NCBI GenBank assembly: GCA_018679315.1 | Contig: JAHHLF010000303.1 | Location: 1 to 9,284 of the forward strand | Length of the DNA: 9,284 nucleotides | Direction: 5' to 3' | Source of the DNA: Bacteroidia bacterium | GTDB lineage: Bacteria > Bacteroidota > Bacteroidia > Flavobacteriales > Flavobacteriaceae | Shown: piece after piece, positions 1 to 6,604 of the stretch | How the letters are laid out: each line of letters begins with the position of its first letter | Numbering within the stretch: position 1 is the first letter of the stretch | Program-made: the position numbers and the translations under genes | Notes under the pieces: generated by a model | Database searches by the model: none | What the model saw: only the letters and a program-made list of their open reading frames with translations | What the model was told of the DNA's origin: nothing

Positions 1-1052
1 AGACGAGGATCGATGATGTGATCGTAGGTAATGCCATGCCTGAGGCAGAGCAAGGATTAAATATGGCCCGTCTTATATCGCTAATGGGACTAAAAATAGA
101 GGATGTACCGGGAGTAACAGTAAATAGATATTGTGCCTCTGGTATTGAAACAATTGGGATTGCCACTGCAAAGATCCAGGCCGGAATGGCCGATTGCATC
201 ATTGCAGGCGGAGCTGAAAGCATGAGTTATATCCCGATGGGCGGATATAAACCCACCCCCGATTATGAAATCGCCAAAGAAGGCCACGAAGACTATTACT
301 GGGGCATGGGTCTTACTGCAGAGGCCGTAGCAGAGCAATTCAAGGTGTCACGTGAAGACCAGGATGAATTCGCCTATAATTCTCATATGAAGGCACTTAA
401 TGCACAAAAAGAAGGCAAGTTTACCGATCAAATTGTACCAATCGAAGTAGAACATACGTTCTTAAATAGGGCAGGGAAGAAAGAGACAACTTCTTATACT
501 GTAGACAAAGATGAAGGCCCGCGTGCTGATACTTCTAAAGAAGTATTAGCAAAGTTAAGACCTGTTTTTGCTGCCGGAGGCAGCGTTACTGCCGGAAATT
601 CTTCACAGATGAGTGATGGTGCTGCATTTGTGCTGGTAATGAGTGAAGAGATGGTAAAGGAATTGAAGCTTGAGCCTATTGCAAGGTTAGTCAATTATGC
701 AGCAGCTGGAGTAGAACCCAGGATCATGGGAATTGGCCCCGTAAAAGCCATTCCTAAAGCCCTTAAACAGGCAGGATTAAAACAAAATGACATAGAACTG
801 ATAGAACTTAATGAAGCTTTTGCTTCCCAATCCCTGGCAGTGATCCGAGAATTAGATCTCAACCAGGATATCGTTAATGTGAACGGAGGCGCCATTGCCC
901 TTGGACACCCACTCGGTTGTACAGGAGCAAAACTGTCCGTTCAACTCTTTGACGAGATGCGCAAGCGCGATATGAAAGGTAAATATGGCATGGTCACTAT
1001 GTGCGTGGGAACCGGACAAGGAGCAGCGGGCATTTATGAATTTTTAAATTAA
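1..1052 (+). CDS. fadA: Acetyl-CoA C-acyltransferase (3-ketoacyl-CoA thiolase), 5' truncated by the window edge
   Basis: The reading frame is open from base 3, so the gene begins outside the window; the GTG at 18 is an internal valine codon in a conserved IDDVIVGNAMPEAEQG stretch, not the start. Thiolases cleave 3-ketoacyl-CoA with CoA to give acetyl-CoA and a shortened acyl-CoA, the last step of beta-oxidation. The catalytic residues are visible: the nucleophile Cys in NRYCASG (codon 132-134), the His of GGAIALGHPLGCTG (906-908) and the second Cys of TMCVGTGQG (1002-1004). The nucleophile lies 44 codons into the visible frame, against roughly residue 90 in complete thiolases, so about 45-50 residues are missing. 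The frame is otherwise intact to the family's usual C-terminus. The downstream acyl-CoA dehydrogenase 22 bases away supports a catabolic role. Related flavobacterial operons often place a 3-hydroxyacyl-CoA dehydrogenase gene just upstream, which cannot be seen here. A biosynthetic acetoacetyl-CoA thiolase is a less likely alternative. Confidence 0.93.
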   Translation, partial: TRIDDVIVGNAMPEAEQGLNMARLISLMGLKIEDVPGVTVNRYCASGIETIGIATAKIQAGMADCIIAGGAESMSYIPMGGYKPTPDYEIAKEGHEDYYWGMGLTAEAVAEQFKVSREDQDEFAYNSHMKALNAQKEGKFTDQIVPIEVEHTFLNRAGKKETTSYTVDKDEGPRADTSKEVLAKLRPVFAAGGSVTAGNSSQMSDGAAFVLVMSEEMVKELKLEPIARLVNYAAAGVEPRIMGIGPVKAIPKALKQAGLKQNDIELIELNEAFASQSLAVIRELDLNQDIVNVNGGAIALGHPLGCTGAKLSVQLFDEMRKRDMKGKYGMVTMCVGTGQGAAGIYEFLN

Positions 1053-1074
1053 ACAGCAATAATATTAGGTAAAC

Positions 1075-2889
1075 ATGAGTACAGAAACAGCAAACAAAGA
1101 CCTAACCAGAGGCGGACAATTTGTCGTAAAAGAAACCGCTTGTGAGGATGTATTCACCCTTGAAGATCTAACTGAAGAACAAAGGATGATGCGCGACAGC
1201 ACCAAGGAGTTTGTCGATCGGGATCTTTGGGGTCAGTGGGAAAAATTTGAACAAAAGGACTACGCCTATACTGAGCAATGTATGCGGACTGCCGGTGAAA
1301 TGGGCTTTTTAAGTATCGCTGTTCCAGCGGAATACGGTGGTATGGGCATGGGATTTGTCTCTTCCATGTTAGTTTGTGATTATATTTCAGGAGCTACGGG
1401 ATCGTTTTCCACGGCTTTTGGTGCACATACCGGGATCGGTACCATGCCGATCACTCTCTATGGTACAGAAGAGCAGAAAAAGAAATATATACCCAAACTG
1501 GCAACCGGAGAATGGTTCGGGGCATACTGCCTTACAGAACCAGGTGCTGGTTCTGATGCCAATTCAGGAAAGACTAAAGCTGTGCTCTCCAAAGATGGCA
1601 AGCACTATAGCATTACCGGTCAAAAAATGTGGATCTCAAACGCCGGTTTCTGTAACCTGTTCATCGTCTTTGCCCGGATCGAAGATGATAAAAATATTAC
1701 AGGCTTCATCGTAGAGAATGACCCGGAAAATGGGATCAGCATGGGTGAAGAAGAAAAGAAATTAGGAATTCACTCCTCTTCTACCCGACAGGTTTTCTTC
1801 AATGAGACCAAAGTGCCCGTGGAAAATATGTTGTCTGAACGCGGCATGGGCTTTAAGATAGCTATGAATGCCCTGAACATTGGACGCATCAAATTGGCTG
1901 CTGCTTGTTTGGAAGCACAAAGACGGATAATTGGCGAAGGAACGAAGTATGCCAATGAACGTGTTCAATTTAAAACACCGATCATAAATTTTGGTGCCAT
2001 TAAGGCTAAGATCGCACAAATGGCAACCAATGCGTATGCTGGTGAATCGGCATGTTACCGAGCAGCTAAAAATATTGAAGATCGAATCGCTATCAGACTG
2101 GCCGAAGGAAATTCGCACCAGGAAGCAGAACTCAAAGGTGTAGAAGAATATGCTATTGAATGTTCCTTGCTTAAAGTAGCCGTGTCCGAAGATGTACAAG
2201 AAACTTCAGATGAAGGAATCCAGATCTTTGGCGGAATGGGCTTTAGTGCCGATGCTCCCATGGAAAAGGCCTGGCGAGATGCCAGGATAGCCCGTATCTA
2301 CGAGGGTACTAATGAGATCAACCGTATGCTCTCTGTGGGCATGCTCGTGAAAAAGGCCATGCGTGGACATGTAGACTTGCTCGGACCTGCAACAAAGGTA
2401 GGCGAGGAACTAATGGGTATCCCATCTATGGACACTCCGGATTTTTCAGAACTTTTAGCAGAAGAAAAAGATCTCGTAGCCCGACTAAAAAAAGTATTTC
2501 TGATGATCGCAGGAGCCGGAGTTCAGAAGTACGGAACTGAATTGGAAAAGCACCAGCAAGTGCTATTGGCCGTATCTGATATCCTGATCGAGGTGTATAT
2601 GGCTGAATCGACAATCTTACGAACAGAGAAGAATGCCAAGCGTTTTGGCGAGGAGGCACAGGCGGCACAGATCGCTATGGCCAAATATTACTTGTACAAC
2701 GCTGTTGATATTATTCAAAGCAAAGGGAAAGAAGCGATCATTTCTTTTGCAGAAGGAGATGAACAACGCATGTTATTAATGGGGTTAAAGCGATTTACTA
2801 AATATACCAACCAGCCCAATGTGGCCGGCTTACGAACGCAAATTGCCGATAAGGTAGCAGCCGATAATGACTATACCTTCGATTCATAA
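1075..2889 (+). CDS. Acyl-CoA dehydrogenase, long form with C-terminal extension (604 aa)
   Basis: This FAD enzyme should oxidise acyl-CoA to trans-2-enoyl-CoA in the cytoplasm, the first step of beta-oxidation, passing electrons to an electron-transfer flavoprotein. The ATG at 1075 is the first in frame after the thiolase stop and follows an A-rich leader. The N-terminal helical domain spans about residues 30-150. The FAD/substrate loop CLTEPGAGSDANS lies at 152-164 and the flavin-contacting MWISNAG around 185-191. The C-terminal helical domain carries IFGGMGFSAD and then ARIYEGTNEIN, whose Glu410 aligns with the catalytic base of the VLCAD/ACAD9-like branch. Residues from about 440 to 604 form an extra helical region absent from 380-residue short- and medium-chain enzymes but found in the VLCAD/ACAD9-type enzymes, so long-chain substrates are likely (inference). 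It does the job of E. coli FadE but is shorter and of different architecture, so no symbol is given. It is co-transcribed with the thiolase and followed by a terminator. Confidence 0.95.
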   Translation: MSTETANKDLTRGGQFVVKETACEDVFTLEDLTEEQRMMRDSTKEFVDRDLWGQWEKFEQKDYAYTEQCMRTAGEMGFLSIAVPAEYGGMGMGFVSSMLVCDYISGATGSFSTAFGAHTGIGTMPITLYGTEEQKKKYIPKLATGEWFGAYCLTEPGAGSDANSGKTKAVLSKDGKHYSITGQKMWISNAGFCNLFIVFARIEDDKNITGFIVENDPENGISMGEEEKKLGIHSSSTRQVFFNETKVPVENMLSERGMGFKIAMNALNIGRIKLAAACLEAQRRIIGEGTKYANERVQFKTPIINFGAIKAKIAQMATNAYAGESACYRAAKNIEDRIAIRLAEGNSHQEAELKGVEEYAIECSLLKVAVSEDVQETSDEGIQIFGGMGFSADAPMEKAWRDARIARIYEGTNEINRMLSVGMLVKKAMRGHVDLLGPATKVGEELMGIPSMDTPDFSELLAEEKDLVARLKKVFLMIAGAGVQKYGTELEKHQQVLLAVSDILIEVYMAESTILRTEKNAKRFGEEAQAAQIAMAKYYLYNAVDIIQSKGKEAIISFAEGDEQRMLLMGLKRFTKYTNQPNVAGLRTQIADKVAADNDYTFDS

Positions 2890-2911
2890 ACACTGCCTTA
2901 TGGTATAAATG

Positions 2912-2940
2912 AAAAGTCGCTCCCCCGGGCGACTTTTTTG
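2912..2940 (+). terminator. Intrinsic terminator after the beta-oxidation genes
   Basis: The arms AAAAGTCGC (2912-2920) and GCGACTTTT (2929-2937) form a perfect 9-bp stem around an 8-base loop, and the 3' arm runs straight into a T tract reaching 2939. It lies 22 bases past the acyl-CoA dehydrogenase stop and separates that operon from the peptidase genes. Confidence 0.9.
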
Positions 2941-2963
2941 TTTTTAAGACTGCGCTAATTGTT

Positions 2964-2971
2964 TATCTTGA
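2964..2971 (+). promoter_or_regulatory. Possible -7 promoter box for the peptidase gene group
   Basis: TATCTTGA resembles the Bacteroidota -7 consensus TAnnTTTG. A TTTG at 2937-2940 could act as the -33 element, but the spacing of 23 bases is a little long and that TTTG overlaps the terminator tail. Another partial match, TTAATTTG, ends at 3002. A promoter is expected somewhere between the terminator and the ATG at 3021; which box is used cannot be settled from sequence. Confidence 0.3.
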
Positions 2972-2979
2972 GGGATTGT

Positions 2980-2995
2980 ATTCAATTACTTGAAT
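2980..2995. repeat. Inverted repeat ATTCAA-N4-TTGAAT, operator-like
   Basis: A perfect 6-bp inverted repeat with a 4-base spacer lies 25 bases upstream of the M28 peptidase start. Its size and position suit a dimeric repressor's operator, but the region is AT-rich, so a chance palindrome is quite possible. No regulator gene is in the window. Confidence 0.3.
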
Positions 2996-3020
2996 TAATT
3001 TGAAATTTAAAGACACTAGA

Positions 3021-4355
3021 ATGAAACTACAGTGCTCCTTCCTTCTCCTATTTTCCTTCCTGATCCTCCAGGCGCAGGATGATCCAAAAATGTACGATAT
3101 TATTGATGCCGTTTCCGCCGAGCGCCTCGAAGCGGATATCACTACCCTGGCCAATTTCGGAACGCGCCATACCTTGAGCGATACGGTTTCCACTACACGT
3201 GGAATAGGCGCTGCCCGGCGATGGATCAAATCGGAATATGACAAGATATCTTCTGAATGCGCGAATTGCCTCGAGGTTTTCTTTCAAAAAGATCTGGTAG
3301 AACAAGGGGCGAATAATCGTATTGTCAAAGATGTATGGGTGGTCAATATAGTGGCTATTCAACGAGGCACTAAATTCCCCAACCGCTTTATTATCATGAG
3401 TGGTGATATAGACTCCAGGGTTAGTGATCCTACCGATTATACTTCAGATTCTCCCGGCGCAAATGATAATGCCAGCGGCATGGCTGGCGCTATCGAAGCA
3501 GCACGGGTATTGTCTAAACACCAGTTTGAGAATAGCATTATTTATGTCGGTCTTTCCGGGGAAGAACAAGGGCTATTTGGCGGAAAAGGTCTTGCTGCCT
3601 ATGCGAAAGAGCAAGGATGGGAGATCATAGGAATTCTCAACAACGATATGATCGGGAATATTACCGGAGTAGACGGGGTTGTAAGTAACAGAGATTTCAG
3701 GATATTTTCTGAACCCGTTCCTCCTACGGAAACAGAACGCCAACGAAACAGAAGGAGATTCTATGGAGGGGAAGTGGACGGGATATCACGGCAACTGGCC
3801 CGATATGTCCATAAAACCACAAAAAAATATATGCCGGAAATGAATCCCATGTTGATCTACAGATTGGATCGTTTCGGACGAGGCGGCCACCACAGGCCAT
3901 TTAATGATGCAGGCTTTGCGGGGATTCGAATAATGGAAGCCCATGAGAACTACACTCAACAGCATCAGGATATCCGTGAGGAAGACGGTATTGCATATGG
4001 GGATGTACTGGAACATGTAAATTTTGACTATGCAGCCAAGCTGACCGCTGTGAATGCCATCAGCCTGGCTTCCCTTGCCTCAGCTCCACCTCCTCCAACA
4101 GAGGTAGAAATAGGCGGTATCGTTGAACCTTCGGCGAAATTCAGATGGAAAAAAGCCGAAGGCGCTGTGGGCTATAAGATCTATTGGCGTGATACGACAT
4201 CACCAACCTGGGACAATAGCAAATGGGTTGGCGATGCAGATGCCTATACCCTTGACGGCATTGTTATTGATAATTACTTCTTTGGAATAGCCAGTGTTGG
4301 TGCCGACGGGCATGAGAGTACGGTCGTATTCCCTTCTGGCATATTTAGAAATTAA
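3021..4355 (+). CDS. Exported M28-type metallopeptidase with C-terminal Fn3-like domain
   Basis: The ATG at 3021 is chosen over an in-frame TTG at 3000 because it begins a clean signal peptide (MKLQCSFLLLFSFLILQAQ, cleavage near residue 19). The product is 444 aa. M28 enzymes are co-catalytic zinc aminopeptidases or carboxypeptidases. The motifs appear in family order: GDIDSR (Asp129, Asp131), GANDNASG (Asp149, bridging ligand), SGEEQGLFG (Glu181 general base, Glu182 ligand), NNDMIGN (Asp209) and GGHHRPF (His291 ligand). In typical members the first motif is GHxDS, so a usual His ligand is Asp129 here. Residues from about 360 (after a proline-rich APPPPTEVE linker) to the end resemble a fibronectin type III beta-sandwich (FRWKKAEGAVGYKIYW...). 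The next gene starts 4 bases after this stop, so the two are surely co-transcribed. Location should be periplasmic or secreted. The fold assignment is firm; substrate and activity are not known. Confidence 0.88.
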   Translation: MKLQCSFLLLFSFLILQAQDDPKMYDIIDAVSAERLEADITTLANFGTRHTLSDTVSTTRGIGAARRWIKSEYDKISSECANCLEVFFQKDLVEQGANNRIVKDVWVVNIVAIQRGTKFPNRFIIMSGDIDSRVSDPTDYTSDSPGANDNASGMAGAIEAARVLSKHQFENSIIYVGLSGEEQGLFGGKGLAAYAKEQGWEIIGILNNDMIGNITGVDGVVSNRDFRIFSEPVPPTETERQRNRRRFYGGEVDGISRQLARYVHKTTKKYMPEMNPMLIYRLDRFGRGGHHRPFNDAGFAGIRIMEAHENYTQQHQDIREEDGIAYGDVLEHVNFDYAAKLTAVNAISLASLASAPPPPTEVEIGGIVEPSAKFRWKKAEGAVGYKIYWRDTTSPTWDNSKWVGDADAYTLDGIVIDNYFFGIASVGADGHESTVVFPSGIFRN

Positions 4356-4359
4356 ACAT

Positions 4360-5979
4360 ATGAGAATATATTTTTGGTTAGTTCTTTCACTACTCTGTAC
4401 CTCGCTTATAACAGCGCAGGAATTTACACGTCAAGATAGTTTGAGAGGCAGCATTACCCCTGAACGGGAATGGTGGGACCTGACGTATTACAATCTTGAT
4501 ATAACGGTTGAACCGGACCGGAAATTTATTTCGGGCTCCACAACAGTTGGCTATACTGTTCTTTCACCCTACCAGGTGCTGCAGATAGATTTACAGTCGC
4601 CATTGATGATAGAGCGTGTAGAGCAAGATGGTCAGGAACTCAAATTTTCTTCTGAAGGTAGCGCCTATTTTATCAAGCTGAAAAAGAGACAAAAGAAAGG
4701 AGCCAAAGAAAAGCTTAAAGTCCAATATTCAGGTCACCCTCAGGAGGCGAAACGCGCTCCCTGGGATGGTGGCTTCTCCTGGAAAAAAGACAGCAAGGGA
4801 AAGCATTTTGTGGCGACCTCCTGCCAGGGCCTGGGTGCCAGTGTCTGGTGGCCCAATAAGGACCATATGTACGACGAAGTAGAACGGATGGACATGCGCA
4901 TTACGTGTCCGGCAGACCTGATTGGTGTTGGTAATGGGCGACTTACGAAAGTAGAAGATAATGGATCGACCAAATCCTATTACTGGCAAGTGAAAAACCC
5001 GATAAATAATTATGGGGTGAATGTCAACATTGGCGATTACGTGAATTTTGGAGAAACTTATGAAGGCGAAAACGGTCTGCTTGATATCGATTACTATGTC
5101 CTAAGAGAAAATGAAGAAAAGGCCAAGGCTCAATTTTCCCAAACCTCTATGATGATGCGTGCTTTTGAGTATTGGTTTGGCCCCTACCCTTTCTATGAAG
5201 ACAGCTTTAAGATCGTAGAAGTTCCCTATTTAGGAATGGAACATCAAAGCTCGATCACTTATGGCAACAAGTATGTGAATGGCTACATGGGACGTGATCT
5301 TTCCAACTCAGGATGGGGTCTGCTCTTTGACTATATTATCATCCACGAAGCCGGACACGAATGGTTCGCTAACAATATCACCTACAAGGACATCGCGGAT
5401 ATGTGGATACATGAAAGCTTTACCATGTATTCGGAGGTATTGTATCTCGACTATCATTTTGGGACTAAAGCCGGCGATGAATATGTACAGGGAGTTCGTA
5501 GGAGTATCCAAAACGACCGACCGCTTATCGGGCCCTACAACGTAAATAAAAGGGGCTCAGGCGATATGTATCGCAAGGGCGCTAATATGCTCCATACACT
5601 CCGTCAACTGCTGGAAGATGATGAACTTTTTCGATCTATTTTAGGGGGATTAAACAAGGACTTTTACCATCAGACGGTAACCAGCAAGCAAATTGAAGAT
5701 TACATCAGTTTGAAAACAAAAATTGACCTGACGGCCTTTTTCAATCAATATTTACGCAGTACGATGATCCCAACCCTCGAAATTAAGGTCGGGGAGGATA
5801 GCCTTACATATCGCTATACAGACATCGTAGAAGATTTTGATATGCCTGTTCGGATCTTTGTTGATGGCAAGACCCATTGGCTTTTTCCCAAAGAAGAATT
5901 TAAAACCAATGAATTTCCCCTGGGTGAAACCCTGGAGTTCGACCCCAATTTTTATATTCAGGTCGTCGAGGTAGACTAA
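4360..5979 (+). CDS. Exported M1-family zinc aminopeptidase, compact form (539 aa)
   Basis: The frame is open from 4294, but that would overlap the M28 gene and bury the signal peptide; the ATG at 4360 gives MRIYFWLVLSLLCTSLITAQ, a good signal peptide with an AQ end. M1 peptidases remove N-terminal residues from peptides. An N-terminal beta domain (about 25-230) precedes the catalytic core. The zinc site is HEAGHEW with His329, Glu330 and His333, then Glu352 in IHESF, at the standard HExxH-18-E spacing. The exopeptidase motif usually written GxMEN appears as GMEHQ (292-296). Tyr404 in MYRKGANML matches the transition-state-stabilising Tyr. The protein stops soon after the catalytic helical domain, lacking the large C-terminal helical domain of 850-residue PepN types; short exported forms like this are common in Bacteroidota. 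It follows the M28 gene by 4 bases, pointing to joint breakdown of peptides in the envelope. Confidence 0.92.
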   Translation: MRIYFWLVLSLLCTSLITAQEFTRQDSLRGSITPEREWWDLTYYNLDITVEPDRKFISGSTTVGYTVLSPYQVLQIDLQSPLMIERVEQDGQELKFSSEGSAYFIKLKKRQKKGAKEKLKVQYSGHPQEAKRAPWDGGFSWKKDSKGKHFVATSCQGLGASVWWPNKDHMYDEVERMDMRITCPADLIGVGNGRLTKVEDNGSTKSYYWQVKNPINNYGVNVNIGDYVNFGETYEGENGLLDIDYYVLRENEEKAKAQFSQTSMMMRAFEYWFGPYPFYEDSFKIVEVPYLGMEHQSSITYGNKYVNGYMGRDLSNSGWGLLFDYIIIHEAGHEWFANNITYKDIADMWIHESFTMYSEVLYLDYHFGTKAGDEYVQGVRRSIQNDRPLIGPYNVNKRGSGDMYRKGANMLHTLRQLLEDDELFRSILGGLNKDFYHQTVTSKQIEDYISLKTKIDLTAFFNQYLRSTMIPTLEIKVGEDSLTYRYTDIVEDFDMPVRIFVDGKTHWLFPKEEFKTNEFPLGETLEFDPNFYIQVVEVD

Positions 5980-6032
5980 CATTGAATTGGAGCCTGGCTC
6001 CCTATCCTTCCTCCAAACAAAAACATGGCTTC

Positions 6033-6602
6033 ATGGGCGAAAGACCAGAACTGTATTTTGAGGATCAAGAACTATGGCGTGCCTGGCTGCATGAAAATCA
6101 TGCCACTTCAAAGGGCGTAAATTTGATCTTTTACAAAGTAGGGCATCCCCAGCGCAGCATGCGATGGGAAGAAGCCGTAAAAGTTGCCTTGTGTTATGGC
6201 TGGATAGATAGCACGTTAAAAAGCCTCGGTGACGGAAAGCGCAGGCAATATTTTTGTCCCCGTAACCCAAAAAGTAAATGGAGCGCCCTGAATAAGTCAT
6301 ATATTAAGGAATTAACGGCCCAAAGGCTCATGCATGAAAGCGGCTTCAGAGCGATACAGATTGCAAAGGAGAATGGGACATGGACTGCCTATGACGATGT
6401 AGAGAATCGGGTGATACCAGAAGATCTGCAAAAGGCCTTTGACAAATCCCCCCAGGCATTTGAAAATTACTCCGGCTTCAGCAAGACGTATCAAAAATCC
6501 TATCTCCATTGGTTAAATGATGCCAAGCGTCAGGATACCAGGGATAGGCGGATAAAAGAGATCATAAGACTCTGTAAAGCCAATAAAAAATCAAGACAAT
6601 AG
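6033..6602 (+). CDS. YdeI/OmpD-associated (OmdA) family protein
   Basis: The frame is open from a TTG at 5982, two bases after the M1 stop, but the first in-frame ATG at 6033 gives MGERPELYFEDQELWRAWL, which matches where relatives of about 190 aa begin; the product is then 189 aa. There is no signal peptide, so it is cytoplasmic. Family hallmarks are ALCYGWIDS (52-60), QYFCPRNPKSKWSALN (72-87) and a C-terminal OmdA-type region from about residue 127 (VIPEDLQKAF...SYLHWLNDAKRQDTRDRRI), rich in basic helices. Such proteins are annotated as YdeI/OmpD-associated or bacteriocin-protection proteins, but the biochemical role is unknown and that name should not be read as a function. It sits between two exported hydrolase genes and its stop is two bases before the amidohydrolase start, so it is translated from the same message. 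Its place here may reflect only operon packing. Confidence 0.85.
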   Translation: MGERPELYFEDQELWRAWLHENHATSKGVNLIFYKVGHPQRSMRWEEAVKVALCYGWIDSTLKSLGDGKRRQYFCPRNPKSKWSALNKSYIKELTAQRLMHESGFRAIQIAKENGTWTAYDDVENRVIPEDLQKAFDKSPQAFENYSGFSKTYQKSYLHWLNDAKRQDTRDRRIKEIIRLCKANKKSRQ

Positions 6603-6604
6603 CC

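Noticed and set aside
1376..1714. 112-codon open frame on the + strand in another phase
   Set aside because: It is a shifted reading of the acyl-CoA dehydrogenase gene with no recognisable protein features.
1762..2199. 145-codon open frame on the - strand
   Set aside because: It lies wholly inside the acyl-CoA dehydrogenase gene, has no family features, and the + strand frame is unambiguous.
3465..3467. M28 gene as a dead enzyme because of the lost first His
   Set aside because: The bridging Asp149, Glu181/Glu182, Asp209 and His291 are all present, and Asp can replace His as a metal ligand, so inactivity cannot be claimed.
6033..6602. YdeI-like gene as part of a bacteriocin immunity or defence system
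   Set aside because: The bacteriocin-protection label is only a family name; no toxin, transporter or immunity partner is nearby.
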